From Halomonas sp. Bachu 37 (GTDB lineage Bacteria > Pseudomonadota > Gammaproteobacteria > Pseudomonadales > Halomonadaceae), in the NCBI RefSeq assembly GCF_039691755.1, contig NZ_CP137552.1, positions 1-64,000 of the forward strand: a stretch of 64,000 nt of DNA. The letters run 5' to 3'. How positions within the stretch are numbered: position 1 is the stretch's first letter; each line of letters starts with the position of its first letter. Position numbers and translations under genes: made by a program. The notes beneath the pieces are model-generated. The model did not search any database. It was not told where the DNA came from and worked only from the letters and a program-made list of their open reading frames with translations. Shown one piece after another: positions 42,473 through 55,714 of the stretch.

Positions 42473-43498
42473 TCAGCGATCCAGCACGCCGATACGCTCC
42501 GGCACAAACCAGCGTACTGGCTGCAAGTCTTTCTCGATCAGCTCATCGACCTTCAATAATGTGGCGAAAATCGCCATCCGCATCGGAATACCATTGTCGG
42601 TCTGGCGAAATATCGCCAGGCGTGGATCGCCGTTCAGGTCGACATTCAGGTCGTTGGCACCGGGGCGGCTATCGCGTGGCAAGGGGTGCATGACAATGGT
42701 GCTGTCACTGCAGCGCTGGTCGAGGAAGTCCCTGTTGACCATGAAATCATTGGAAAGCCCCTGAAAGCTCTCGTTCATCTCGTCGGTAAAGCGCTCTTTC
42801 TGAATGCGAGTGGTATAGACCACGTCTAAATCCGAGAAGTCGCAGGCCAAAGAGTCGCGCTGTTCAATGCGGTGGCCGCGCGATGCCACCAGGTTGGTCA
42901 GCGTCGAGGGCATCTCCAGCCCAGGCGGCGATACCAGAGTGATGCGCAGCGGATCGTAGAGAGAGAGCAGCTTGATCAACGAATGAACCGTGCGGCCGTA
43001 CTTGAGGTCGCCGGTCAGCAGAATATGCGCACCAGCGAGTGACTTGCCTAAACGCTGAAATTCCTTGTCGATGGTATAGAGGTCCAGCAAGGCCTGGCTG
43101 GGATGTTCTCCCGGCCCATCGCCGCCGTTGATTACCGGCACGTTCGTCGCTGCGGCAAACTCCGCCACCGAGCCCTGGTCGGGATGACGCATTACGATGG
43201 CATCGCAGTACCCGCTCATGACTCGGCTGGTGTCATAAAGCGATTCACCCTTGGCCATGGACGAGAAAGTAAAGCCCGTGGTGTCGCATACACTGCCGCC
43301 TAACCGGCAGAATGCCGCATTGAAGCTCACTCGAGTCCGGGTACTCGCCTCGAAGAACAGGTTGCCGAGTACCGCTCCTTCCAGCACACGGGTGACCTGG
43401 CGACGCTGGGCAACAGGTTCCATGCGTGACGCAACGCGCAAGAGATGGTCGACACTGTCGCGGCTCAAGGAGTCGACGGAAAGTAGATGGGAATTCAT
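42473..43498 (-). CDS. pyrB: Aspartate carbamoyltransferase catalytic subunit
   Basis: Condenses carbamoyl phosphate and aspartate in pyrimidine synthesis. The 341-residue protein has the phosphate-binding STRTR at 52-56, HPxQALLDLYT in the second domain, and HPLPRD near the C-terminus. It is longer than the 311 of E. coli, mostly at the ends. ATG 43498 (GAGG upstream) is used; the open frame continues 84 codons upstream without family similarity. No pyrI, pyrR or pyrC-like partner is adjacent, so it would need a partner elsewhere or act alone. It faces the rrn operon divergently. Confidence 0.93.
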   Translation of the reverse strand: MNSHLLSVDSLSRDSVDHLLRVASRMEPVAQRRQVTRVLEGAVLGNLFFEASTRTRVSFNAAFCRLGGSVCDTTGFTFSSMAKGESLYDTSRVMSGYCDAIVMRHPDQGSVAEFAAATNVPVINGGDGPGEHPSQALLDLYTIDKEFQRLGKSLAGAHILLTGDLKYGRTVHSLIKLLSLYDPLRITLVSPPGLEMPSTLTNLVASRGHRIEQRDSLACDFSDLDVVYTTRIQKERFTDEMNESFQGLSNDFMVNRDFLDQRCSDSTIVMHPLPRDSRPGANDLNVDLNGDPRLAIFRQTDNGIPMRMAIFATLLKVDELIEKDLQPVRWFVPERIGVLDR

Positions 43499-43610
43499 CG
43501 CAGGCCTCAACGTTAGGATGGACGGCGCTAGTGTAACCGCGAGAAGAAGCTCCACCGAACCTCTTTCGAGCATCGGCGGGCAACCCAAAGGAAACTTTCT
43601 TACAAACCCC

Positions 43611-43639
43611 TTGCCAACTCCGCTGTGAATCCGTAAAGT
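43611..43639 (+). promoter_or_regulatory. Candidate upstream rrn promoter (P1)
   Basis: TTGCCA and TAAAGT are 17 bases apart, about 145 bases before the second promoter. The tandem arrangement mirrors the P1/P2 pair of enterobacterial rrn operons. It also lies in the pyrB upstream region on the other strand. Confidence 0.5.
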
Positions 43640-43756
43640 ACGCAACCGCTGCCGGGGACGCCAAGCGTTTCCAGCGGTGGATGAAGGTGAAAACCTTCGG
43701 ATTGTCAGGAGGTTAGCGAAGTTTTGCTCTCTCGCTTCACGCGCTGACATCAGCGG

Positions 43757-43784
43757 TTGACAATCACCCGGAAATGCGTAGAAT
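43757..43784 (+). promoter_or_regulatory. Main rrn promoter (P2)
   Basis: TTGACA and TAGAAT, 16 bases apart, followed by a GC-rich discriminator (GCGC) typical of stringently controlled rRNA promoters. Transcription should start near 43791, about 245 bases before 16S. Confidence 0.8.
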
Positions 43785-43855
43785 GCGCTTTCCTCGCTGA
43801 GGCAAGCCAGTTCAACGGCAAGCCAGTGACTTCTCTTGAAGTTCAGCAGCGAAAC

Positions 43856-43868
43856 AGCTCTTTAACAA
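43856..43868 (+). promoter_or_regulatory. Leader boxA antitermination site
   Basis: AGCTCTTTAACAA matches the rrn boxA bound by NusB/NusE. A second copy lies in the spacer at about 45745-45756. Just downstream (43872-43897) is the left half of the 16S processing stem. Confidence 0.8.
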
Positions 43869-44035
43869 TTTGATCAGGTAATTCATGTGGGCGCTTGTCG
43901 ATGAGGGTGACAAATCACCTATTATCAAGGCAAGCGACTCGTCAAAGGCTTCGGCCTAAGACTGAATTCGTTTGAAACCTTGAGCCAAGATTGGTTCGCT
44001 TTCTCCTTCGGGAGAGCAAGAACCGCAATGATTGT

Positions 44036-45568
<1,533 letters not shown>

Positions 45569-45877
45569 AACGATGCGTCATCCTCGCGGCAAGCGCTCAC
45601 AATGAATTACCTGATCAGAATGCTGTTGATACGCAGTGATAAGGGGTTTTGCTCTTCTCACGTTAAAAAGAAAAAAGAAAAGTCTTTTAAAGATATTCTC
45701 CTTTTTTCAACGTGAAAGAACCCTTATCACTGCGCATAGCAGTCGCTCTTTAACAATGTATATCATGCTGACATAAACGTCTTTTTAAGACGTTTATACG
45801 TAAATTGTTTTGTGATACGTCTCAAGCGTATCCGGCAATCGTTATCATTGCGAGATTCAGACTCCTTCGGGTTATAG
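45569..45877 (+). other. 16S-23S internal transcribed spacer without tRNA genes
   Basis: About 309 bases with no cloverleaf for tRNA-Ile or tRNA-Ala. It contains the right half of the 16S processing stem: 45602-45616 pairs exactly with leader 43872-43886, and 45590-45596 with 43891-43897. A 13-bp perfect inverted repeat (45633-45645 with 45721-45733) closes a long AT-rich loop, and a boxA copy is at 45745-45756. Near its 3' end, 45826-45835 and 45838-45849 pair with sequence beyond 23S (48828-48837 and 48793-48804), the 23S processing stem. Confidence 0.88.
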
Positions 45878-48768
<2,891 letters not shown>

Positions 48769-48938
48769 ATAACACCCAAGGGGTCTGCTCAAAATGATAA
48801 CGATCGCGTGTGAACACACGCAGAGAACCGGATACGCAACGAGTAAGCGACACGCTTGCTTGAAGTGACAGAGACGCTCACAAAACACGTCAATGGCAAC
48901 ACACCAGGACGACACAGCATGATATGCATTACCCGTTA

Positions 48939-49057
48939 CGCCTGACGACCATAGCGAGTGGGAACCACCTGATCCCTTGCCGAACTCAGCAGTGAAACCG
49001 CTTAGCGCCGATGGTAGTGTGGGGCTTCCCCATGCGAGAGTAGGTCATCGTCAGGCA
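48939..49057 (+). rRNA. 5S ribosomal RNA
   Basis: About 119 nt from CGCCTGACGACCATAGCG to the closing GTCAGGCAC, with CCGAACTCAG and TAGCGCCGATGGTAGT as in other gammaproteobacterial 5S RNA. It is followed 10 bases later by a strong terminator. Confidence 0.96.
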
Positions 49058-49066
49058 CCTATCCAG

Positions 49067-49101
49067 AAAACCCCCAGCTTCGAAAGAGGCTGGGGGTTTT
49101 T
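49067..49101 (+). terminator. Intrinsic terminator of the rrn operon
   Basis: A 12-bp stem (49067-49078 with 49089-49100) with a GCTGGGGG core, a ten-base loop and a T run. It closes the rrn transcript 56 bases before the dgt-like gene. Confidence 0.93.
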
Positions 49102-49121
49102 GTTTTGCCTAACTGCTCGGC

Positions 49122-49134
49122 TTTTGTGACAAAA
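49122..49134. promoter_or_regulatory. Palindrome upstream of the dGTPase-like gene
   Basis: TTTTGTGACAAAA is an exact 13-base palindrome around a central G, 23 bases before ATG 49158, in the gap left by the rrn terminator. It overlaps the likely promoter and could be an operator. Confidence 0.35.
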
Positions 49135-49157
49135 TACTGTTCTCCAGGAGGAAAACC

Positions 49158-50489
49158 ATGACACAAATGCGCTGGGAACAGCTGCTTTCACCAAAGCGCT
49201 TGCACGATCAACGACCGGATGGCGCGCAGGAAATCGGCCGAACTCCTTTTCACAAGGATCATGATCGGATTGTGTTCGCTGGCTCGTTCCGGCGCTTGGG
49301 ACGCAAGACCCAAGTTCATCCATTAACGGAAAATGATCATATTCATACGCGCTTGACCCATTCGCTGGAAGTGGGCTGCGTCGGGCGCTCCTTGGGAATG
49401 ATTGTGGGCGAACTCCTGCGCGAGCGCTTGCCCGCCTGGATTTCCCCGGCCGACCTTGGTGTGATCGTACAGGCTGCCTGTCTCGGCCACGATATCGGCA
49501 ACCCCCCCTTTGGTCATGCAGGTGAGTACGCTATCCGCGACTGGTTCCGGCGTGCCGAGGCGGAAGGGCTCCTGCAAGGCCTCTCCGCCGCTGAAAGATT
49601 GGATTTGTTGACCTATGAAGGCAATGCCCAGGGCTTTCGCGTTATCACCCAGATCGAATACAACCAGTTCAATGGCGGAATGCGTCTCACGGCAGCTACG
49701 CTGGGCACCTTGTTGAAGTATCCCTGGAGCGTGACTCATGGCGGGAAAGCGGGCAAGTTTGGCTGCTATCAATCAGAAAGCCACCTGCTGAAAGAGGTGG
49801 CAGAAGCAGTGGGCTTGCTGCCGCAAGGCGAGCACCGTTGGTGTCGGCATCCCTTGGCCTGGTTGGTCGAGGCTGCCGATGATATTTGCTACGCCCTGCT
49901 GGACCTGGAGGATGGCCTGGAAATGGGCATCCTGCGCTATGAAGAAGTGGTGGAGATACTCAGGCAAATAGCGGGTCATCTACCAGCCGAATACGATACG
50001 ATGACCGCTCAAGGAGCCTCACAGCGGCGCTGCATCGCCTTACTGAGAGGAGCCGCCATGGAACGTGCGGTCAATGAAGTCGGCTCGGTTTTCGTACAGC
50101 ACGAAAACACTCTGCTCAACGGCTCGCTAGACCAGGATCTGCTTGAACTGTGTCATCCGGACCTGGGGTGGGGGGTCAAAGCGGCCAAACAGCTGGCCCG
50201 GGAGCGTATTTTTCAGAATGAGAGAAAAGCCAAGCTGGAGATCGGTGCTTACACGACTCTGGGTATTCTCCTGGAAGCCTTTATCGGTGCAGCGCACGAA
50301 CTTCACTATACAGGACGCTCATCATTCAAGCACCAGCGTGTCCTGGCCTTGATTGGCGAAAATACACCGCGTGCTTCCTGGCCTCTTTATGAGAGTTACC
50401 GCCGTATGCTGGATTTCATCGGTGGCATGACCGACCACTACGCGGTGGATCTGGCTCAGGAGATGGGCGGCCGCTTGCGTGGCGACTGA
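49158..50489 (+). CDS. dGTPase-like HD-domain triphosphohydrolase
   Basis: A 443-residue member of the dGTPase-like HD hydrolase family, which cleaves dNTPs to nucleoside and triphosphate. The metal ligands are in HTRLTHSLEV (His68) and CLGHDIGNPPFGHAGE (His111-Asp112); the later VEAADDICYALLDLEDG gives the third acidic ligand. The length matches the shorter non-enterobacterial type rather than the 505-residue Dgt. AGGAGG directly precedes ATG 49158. It sits right behind the rrn terminator. Confidence 0.93.
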   Translation: MTQMRWEQLLSPKRLHDQRPDGAQEIGRTPFHKDHDRIVFAGSFRRLGRKTQVHPLTENDHIHTRLTHSLEVGCVGRSLGMIVGELLRERLPAWISPADLGVIVQAACLGHDIGNPPFGHAGEYAIRDWFRRAEAEGLLQGLSAAERLDLLTYEGNAQGFRVITQIEYNQFNGGMRLTAATLGTLLKYPWSVTHGGKAGKFGCYQSESHLLKEVAEAVGLLPQGEHRWCRHPLAWLVEAADDICYALLDLEDGLEMGILRYEEVVEILRQIAGHLPAEYDTMTAQGASQRRCIALLRGAAMERAVNEVGSVFVQHENTLLNGSLDQDLLELCHPDLGWGVKAAKQLARERIFQNERKAKLEIGAYTTLGILLEAFIGAAHELHYTGRSSFKHQRVLALIGENTPRASWPLYESYRRMLDFIGGMTDHYAVDLAQEMGGRLRGD

Positions 50490-50496
50490 TAACGGC

Positions 50497-51408
50497 CTAG
50501 ACGGAGGGGCTTTTGAGATGCTTGAGTTCCCTCAAGGAGGCGCGCTGTTGCAGTAGTTGTATGACCTGATCATGAATGGCTTGGGTCAGGTGGCCTGGTT
50601 GCGATTGACGCAGATGGCGTGCCAAGGCTTCGCCACTTACCACCTCGATATCACTTCTCGCTTCCTCGCTATCTATTTCCCAACCAGGTAGTACCAGAAT
50701 ACCTTTCACCGGTATCGAGGCACCACACTGCTGGGCCAACCATTGCGCTACCCACCGTGTTGCCTGGCGTGTCTTGTAGAGCGGGCGCCGCTCTTGCCAA
50801 TAAGGGAACCGCAGCCGTTCTTGCTCCACTGCGACCTGGTTGAGTTCACGGCCATCGGCAGCGACAGGCCGTGCACGGGCACGGGTTTCCACTGCGAAGA
50901 CACCATGAGGAGTCACCACGACGTGGTCGATGGTGAAACTGTCGGCCGGTACATCATGGAAGACATAATAGGGGTGCGATTCGGGACGAATCAGCCGCTC
51001 CAGCTCCTGTCCCACCGCCAGTTCGCAGGCCAGACCCAGCTTTAGCCGCCGAATACGCTGATAGTCTCGCACCAGAAGAAGGGAAAAAGCCAGGACCAGG
51101 ACGGTACTCAGCAGCCCGTATAACGCCCATTCCACCCAGTCCTGGCGTTGAACAAACAACATTCTGCCCATGCCATATACCAGTGGTGCCAAGCTGATAA
51201 GGGGACCTAGCGCGCCATTGAGAAACAGCGAAGAAAATGCGTGGTCTAGGCGGTTGCGTAGTGCCTGGCCGGGTTCACGTAACAGGTGGGAATCAAACGG
51301 AGAATGCACTCGGGCATCGTGCAGGCTACGCAAGGCGAGGACGATGCCGGCCATGGCTGCCAGAGGAAAAAGAAATATCAGAGGTAATACATATTCCAGC
51401 CAAGCCAT
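50497..51408 (-). CDS. Membrane NERD-domain (nuclease-related) protein
   Basis: A 303-residue protein with one N-terminal hydrophobic span (about 6-27) and two more near 75-130, then a cytoplasmic NERD domain: YVFHDVPADSFTIDHVVVTP then GVFAVETRARA. NERD proteins are predicted nucleases of the PD-(D/E)xK fold; here the usual lysine of ExK is Arg (ETR), so activity is uncertain. ATG 51408 has AAGGAA; two earlier ATGs lack a site. Convergent with the dGTPase-like gene, 7 bp away. Confidence 0.85.
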   Translation of the reverse strand: MAWLEYVLPLIFLFPLAAMAGIVLALRSLHDARVHSPFDSHLLREPGQALRNRLDHAFSSLFLNGALGPLISLAPLVYGMGRMLFVQRQDWVEWALYGLLSTVLVLAFSLLLVRDYQRIRRLKLGLACELAVGQELERLIRPESHPYYVFHDVPADSFTIDHVVVTPHGVFAVETRARARPVAADGRELNQVAVEQERLRFPYWQERRPLYKTRQATRWVAQWLAQQCGASIPVKGILVLPGWEIDSEEARSDIEVVSGEALARHLRQSQPGHLTQAIHDQVIQLLQQRASLRELKHLKSPSV

Positions 51409-51482
51409 TGGAGTTCCTTGACCCACATGATTCATCAACCGTGATGGATGATAATGACGCCGACGATAGGTAGACGGTTAGC

Positions 51483-51857
51483 TCAACCCCCGGCCAGCTT
51501 GACCCGATAACCCAAGTCGCTTAATTCCTGTTTGAGGATATCACGCTGGTCTCCCTGAATCTCGATCACGCCGTCCTTTACCGACCCACCGGTGCCACAG
51601 CGTTTTTTCAGCGTCTTGGCAAGACTCTTCAGTTCCGCCTCGGGGAGAGCGATGCCGCTTAACGTAGTCACCCCTTTGCCCTTGCGCCCACTGGTTTCCC
51701 GCCGAATGCGAACGATGCCGTCCATTGCCTCTAGGCGTTGCTGCTGGGCCAGCTCCTCGCACCGACACTGAGCGGCAGGTTCACGGCAATGGGGACATGT
51801 CTGGCCATGTTCGGTGGAGTAGACGAGCCCTCCGAGTTGCTCTTTTAACGAGGCCAT
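51483..51857 (-). CDS. yciH: YciH/SUI1 family translation initiation factor
   Basis: A 124-residue SUI1-fold protein related to eukaryotic eIF1. The core is IRRETSGRKGKGVTTLSG then KKRCGTGGSVKDGVIEIQGDQRD. A Cys-rich head, CPHCREPAAQCRC (about 21-33), could bind zinc. A perfect AGGAG precedes ATG 51857. It is 30 bp behind a HAD phosphatase on the same strand. Confidence 0.93.
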   Translation of the reverse strand: MASLKEQLGGLVYSTEHGQTCPHCREPAAQCRCEELAQQQRLEAMDGIVRIRRETSGRKGKGVTTLSGIALPEAELKSLAKTLKKRCGTGGSVKDGVIEIQGDQRDILKQELSDLGYRVKLAGG

Positions 51858-51887
51858 GAGTGATCTCCTGACAGCTGTCTCTAACGG

Positions 51888-52580
51888 TTATCGGGCGTGG
51901 GTGAGGGACACAAGCGGACGCTCCTGAACCAGGCGCGCCACCATGGCGGGTAGCTGGTACATATTGTCGATCATGACAGCCCCTTGCGGAGTGGCTTCAA
52001 CGTCGGGGTGACGATTGAGATGGATAACCGTCATACCGGCATCAAGCGCGGCCTGGACTCCCACTAGCGCATCATCGATAGCGATGCAGTCATGAGCCGC
52101 AAAGCCCATGATGCTGGCAGCATGCAAGTGCAGGCAAGGTTCGGGTTTCCAGCAATTGGCGGTATAGCCACTGAACAGCCGCTCCCCGAAATAATCGCTT
52201 AGCCCCGTTGCCTTCAACGCGGCCCGTATCTTGGTTTCGGGACCGTTGGAAACCACGGCATTGGGGATATGGGCCAAGGCAGCGAGCGCTTCGGGAACGC
52301 CTGGAATCAGGATGAGCTCCTGTTCCAGTCGGCGTGCCAGATTGGCCCGCATGGCGGTTTCCATGATTTCCAGCTGCTGCGGGTCGACTTCACCATATCG
52401 TCGCTGCAGTTCCGCCACGATACGGCGAAAGCGAACGCCACGAAATTCACCCAGGTAATCCTCGACGGCAAAGGGTAGCCCCACGGCATTGAGCCCTACG
52501 GCCATCTCTTCGGCCAGTAACGGCTCACTGTCGACCAGCGTACCATCGCAATCAAATAGCAGACCGAGTGGGCGAGGCAT
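51888..52580 (-). CDS. HAD-IA phosphatase, YieH-like
   Basis: A 230-residue subclass IA HAD phosphohydrolase. The nucleophile motif FDCDGTLVDSEP is near residue 9, the cap follows at about 15-85, VVSNGPETK is motif II, WKPEPCLHLHAA motif III and AIDDALVGVQAA motif IV. This matches E. coli YieH (6-phosphogluconate phosphatase) more than other HAD proteins, but the substrate is inferred. AGGGAG precedes ATG 52580. Confidence 0.85.
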   Translation of the reverse strand: MPRPLGLLFDCDGTLVDSEPLLAEEMAVGLNAVGLPFAVEDYLGEFRGVRFRRIVAELQRRYGEVDPQQLEIMETAMRANLARRLEQELILIPGVPEALAALAHIPNAVVSNGPETKIRAALKATGLSDYFGERLFSGYTANCWKPEPCLHLHAASIMGFAAHDCIAIDDALVGVQAALDAGMTVIHLNRHPDVEATPQGAVMIDNMYQLPAMVARLVQERPLVSLTHAR

Positions 52581-52846
52581 TGAAGCTCCCTAGCAACTGC
52601 TCACGAAACACCGTGTACCCTTAAGCTTACAACGCTATTGAACGAGATTTAAGCGGTTTTGTGAACAGTGTTCTTTAATAAATCTGCTTCTTTTCCAGTG
52701 GAACAGTACCGACACGGCAGGAATTATTGCTGATGGGTGAAATAGGTTCTGTTTTTTCAACGGTATAGCAGGCCCCTACCATGTCGTGGTCAGCCTGCGC
52801 TTGATAGAGGAAGATAGGGGAAGCTTCGAGAAAAGGCGTTACGTCG
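52581..52846. other. Intergenic region with no clear gene
   Basis: 266 bases between the HAD gene and the small protein gene. A weak minus-strand promoter (TTCACA to TTCAAT, 17 apart, near 52640-52670) may serve the HAD gene. I see no RNA gene or coding frame of note. Confidence 0.4.
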
Positions 52847-53197
52847 TCACTTGGCGAGACGGCGGGAATTGGCGCTGCTGCGACGATGATAGGGAGTCAT
52901 CGCGCGTCGGCTGGTTACCCACCAGGGCGACATCTGGCCGCTCATCATGCCCAGCATGGCTTTTTGCATTTCCAAGCCGGTTTCCATACCTGCTTCAAGC
53001 TTTTCGGTCACCATTCGCTGGTTCTCCTTCATCATCTTGGGGCTGAAGAAGGGCTGGGTGGACCACAGGTTGTGGCGCATGGCGATAGTCGACCAGGACG
53101 TGGACCAGAGTTCGAATGCCATCAGGCCGGCTTTCCAGGCATCCATCATGGCCGCCGGATTGGTGGGCCAAAGAGGGGGAGTCGTCAGAGGTTTCAT
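52847..53197 (-). CDS. Small Met/Trp-rich protein of an uncharacterised family
   Basis: A 116-residue protein with an aromatic/Met-rich centre (LWSTSWSTIAMRHNLW, 30-45), a charged helix ENQRMVTEKLEAG (58-70) and a basic end TPYHRRSSANSRRL (101-114). This layout resembles short alphaproteobacterial proteins often mislabelled antifreeze proteins, and it has some phasin-like amphipathic character; neither gives a function. The start is ATG 53197 with GAGAGC. It lies between a HAD gene and fba with its own gaps, so it is probably separately transcribed. Confidence 0.7.
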   Translation of the reverse strand: MKPLTTPPLWPTNPAAMMDAWKAGLMAFELWSTSWSTIAMRHNLWSTQPFFSPKMMKENQRMVTEKLEAGMETGLEMQKAMLGMMSGQMSPWWVTSRRAMTPYHRRSSANSRRLAK

Positions 53198-53345
53198 GAA
53201 TGCTCTCGCTTATACAAATTCAGGGCTTGATAGGATAGATCACGTGCCGTAGACAGTGTTGGCCATGAAATGCTGCAGTGCAATAGGCTTTTTACAGTAA
53301 ATAGAGGTTCTGTGAACTACTGTTGTTTAGCTGATCGACCAGGAA

Positions 53346-53371
53346 CCAAAAAGACGGCCAATGGCCGTCTT
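53346..53371 (-). terminator. Terminator after fba
   Basis: Stem 53351-53359 with 53363-53371 and a three-base loop, followed on the minus strand by a T run. It closes the pgk-fba transcript 29 bases after the fba stop. Confidence 0.85.
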
Positions 53372-53399
53372 GGGAAAAATCAGTCTCGAGAGAGGACGA

Positions 53400-54464
53400 T
53401 TATCTTACTTTAGGGTCCAGCTCTCCACGCGCGTAGCGCTGGAACATCTCTTCGAGATTGATCGGCTTGATCTTGCTGGCATTGCCAGCGGTGCCGAAGG
53501 CTTCGTAGCGGTCAATGCACAGGTCACGCATGGCCGTGATGGTTTCCTTGAGAAACTTGCGGGGGTCGAACTCGGATGGGTTTTCGGCCAGGAAACGGCG
53601 TACCGCACCAGTGGAGGCCAGGCGTAGGTCGGTGTCGATATTGACCTTGCGTACCCCGTGCTTGATCCCCTCGACGATTTCCGACACGGGCACGCCGTAG
53701 GTCTCGGGAATCTCGCCGCCATACTTGTTGATGATTTCCAGCCACTCCTGGGGCACGGAAGACGAGCCGTGCATCACCAGGTGAGTATCGGGAATTCGAG
53801 CATGGATTTCCTTGATGCGCTGGATGGATAGCGTATCGCCTGTGGGCGGCTGGGTGAACTTGTAGGCGCCGTGGCTGGTACCGATAGCGATCGCCAGGGC
53901 ATCCACGTGGGTAGCCTTGACGAATTCAGCGGCTTCTTCCGGATCGGTGAGAAGCTGCTCCATGTCCAGCTTGCCTTCGGCGCCGATACCGTCCTCTTCA
54001 CCGGCCATGCCGGTTTCCAGGCTACCCAGGCAGCCCAGCTCGCCTTCCACGGAAACCCCACAGGCATGGGCCATTTCCACGGTACGTCGAGTCACGTCGA
54101 CATTGTAGGCGTAATCCATCGGCGTCTTGCCGTCTTCTCCCAGCGAGCCGTCCATCATCACCGAGGAGAAACCGAGCTGGATGGAGCGCTGGCAAACCGC
54201 CGGGCTGGTGCCGTGATCCTGGTGCATGGCCACCGGAATGTGCGGGAATTCTTCCACGGCGGCCAGGATCAGGTGACGCAGGAAGGGCGCACCGGCGTAT
54301 TTGCGGGCCCCGGCGGAGGCCTGGACGATGACCGGAGAGTCGGTCTTGTCGGCGGCTTCCATGATGGCGCGCAACTGTTCGAGATTGTTGACGTTGAATG
54401 CCGGGATGCCGTAACCGTACTCTGCCGCGTGGTCGAGCATCTGGCGCATACTGATCAAAGCCAT
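53400..54464 (-). CDS. fba: Class II fructose-bisphosphate aldolase
   Basis: A 354-residue zinc aldolase, of the Calvin-cycle/CbbA-like length, cleaving fructose 1,6-bisphosphate. Zinc and substrate residues occur in AMHQDHGTS (Asp83, His84), LVMHGSSS and VNIDTDLR. It ends [12 protein letters not shown] and a family tail. AAGGTGACAGC precedes ATG 54464. It follows pgk by 35 bp, completing an epd-pgk-fba set. Confidence 0.96.
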   Translation of the reverse strand: MALISMRQMLDHAAEYGYGIPAFNVNNLEQLRAIMEAADKTDSPVIVQASAGARKYAGAPFLRHLILAAVEEFPHIPVAMHQDHGTSPAVCQRSIQLGFSSVMMDGSLGEDGKTPMDYAYNVDVTRRTVEMAHACGVSVEGELGCLGSLETGMAGEEDGIGAEGKLDMEQLLTDPEEAAEFVKATHVDALAIAIGTSHGAYKFTQPPTGDTLSIQRIKEIHARIPDTHLVMHGSSSVPQEWLEIINKYGGEIPETYGVPVSEIVEGIKHGVRKVNIDTDLRLASTGAVRRFLAENPSEFDPRKFLKETITAMRDLCIDRYEAFGTAGNASKIKPINLEEMFQRYARGELDPKVR

Positions 54465-54499
54465 GCTGTCACCTTTGATGGAGAAATGAACGAATGAAA

Positions 54500-55666
54500 T
54501 TAATGCTTGGCTGCCGCTTCAAGCGCCGCCACAGCCGGTAGTTGCTTGCCTTCCACATATTCCAGGAAGGCGCCGCCGCCGGTGGAGATATAGGAAACCC
54601 GATCAGCGATCGCGTACTTGTCGATCGCCGCCAAGGTGTCGCCGCCACCGGCAATGGAGAAGGCGCTGCTCTGCGCGATGGCGCGGCCGATCACCTCGGT
54701 ACCCTTGCCGAATTGGTCGATCTCGAAGACGCCAACCGGGCCATTCCATAGAATGGTACCGGCATCCTTGAGCATGGCGGCCAGCCGAGCGGCGGTGTCC
54801 GGGCCGATATCGAGGATCATCTCGTTGTCGGCAACTTGATCGACGGGTTTCACCAGCGCTTCCGCGGATTCCGAAAATTCGGTGGCGACCACTACATCGC
54901 TGGGGATGGGAATATCCACTCGCCCCATCAAGTTCTTCGCCTGCTCGACCAGATCCGCTTCGTACAAGGATTTGCCCACGTTATGGCCGGCGGCGGCAAT
55001 AAAGGTATTGGCGATACCGCCCCCGACGATCAACTGATCGCATTTCTCGGCGAGGGCATTGAGTACATCGAGCTTGGTCGAGACCTTGGAGCCGCCGACG
55101 ATGGCCACCATGGGCCGAGCGGGACTTGCCAGTGCCGTTTCCAGCGCGTCCAGTTCCTGGGCAAGCAGTGGGCCGGCACAGGCTTTCGGCGCGAAGCGTG
55201 CTACGCCATGGGTCGAGGCCTGGGCGCGATGGGCGGTGCCGAAGGCATCCATCACGAAGATATCGCACAATTCGGCATACTGTTTTGCCAACTGTTCCTC
55301 GTCTTTCTTTTCGCCCTCGTTGAAACGGACGTTTTCCAGCAGTACCACCTCGCCATCTGCCAGGTCGAGAGCGGCGCCCAGGTAGTCGCGAATCAAGGTG
55401 ACGGGGCGCCCCAGCAACTCGCCCAGATGGGTCGCTACCGGCGCCAGGGAGAACTCATCGCTGGGTTCGCCTTCCGTGGGCCGCCCTAGATGGCTCATCA
55501 GCATGACCTTGGCACCAGCTTCCATGGCGGCCTGAATGGTGGGCAAGGCGGCACGCAACCGAGCGTCGCTGCTGACATTGCCGTGTTTGACCGGGACATT
55601 GAGATCTTCGCGAATCAATACGCGTTGGCCCTGGAGGGGCAAGTCGGTCATCTTGTGCACTTTCAT
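54500..55666 (-). CDS. pgk: Phosphoglycerate kinase
   Basis: A 388-residue two-domain glycolytic kinase. The substrate-side motif [11 protein letters not shown] is at about 15-25, the hinge follows near 180, and the nucleotide side has NGPVGVFE and [12 protein letters not shown] 55666 gives [13 protein letters not shown], as in E. coli; it has GAGGAAA about 9 bases upstream. The longer frame to 55711 runs into the epd gap and is not needed. Placed between epd and fba. Confidence 0.96.
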   Translation of the reverse strand: MKVHKMTDLPLQGQRVLIREDLNVPVKHGNVSSDARLRAALPTIQAAMEAGAKVMLMSHLGRPTEGEPSDEFSLAPVATHLGELLGRPVTLIRDYLGAALDLADGEVVLLENVRFNEGEKKDEEQLAKQYAELCDIFVMDAFGTAHRAQASTHGVARFAPKACAGPLLAQELDALETALASPARPMVAIVGGSKVSTKLDVLNALAEKCDQLIVGGGIANTFIAAAGHNVGKSLYEADLVEQAKNLMGRVDIPIPSDVVVATEFSESAEALVKPVDQVADNEMILDIGPDTAARLAAMLKDAGTILWNGPVGVFEIDQFGKGTEVIGRAIAQSSAFSIAGGGDTLAAIDKYAIADRVSYISTGGGAFLEYVEGKQLPAVAALEAAAKH

Positions 55667-55714
55667 GTGAGCGATTTCCTCGTGGTAAATCCGGAAAAGA
55701 ACCTGTCGCAAGCG

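Noticed and set aside
43499..43750. N-terminal extension of pyrB (84 codons)
   Set aside because: No family similarity; a normal start with GAGG lies at 43498, and the region holds an rrn promoter.
45569..45877. Possible tRNA-Ile/Ala genes in the rRNA spacer
   Set aside because: No acceptor stem, TTCGA-type T arm or CCA-compatible end was seen; the strong hairpins are processing and spacer stems.
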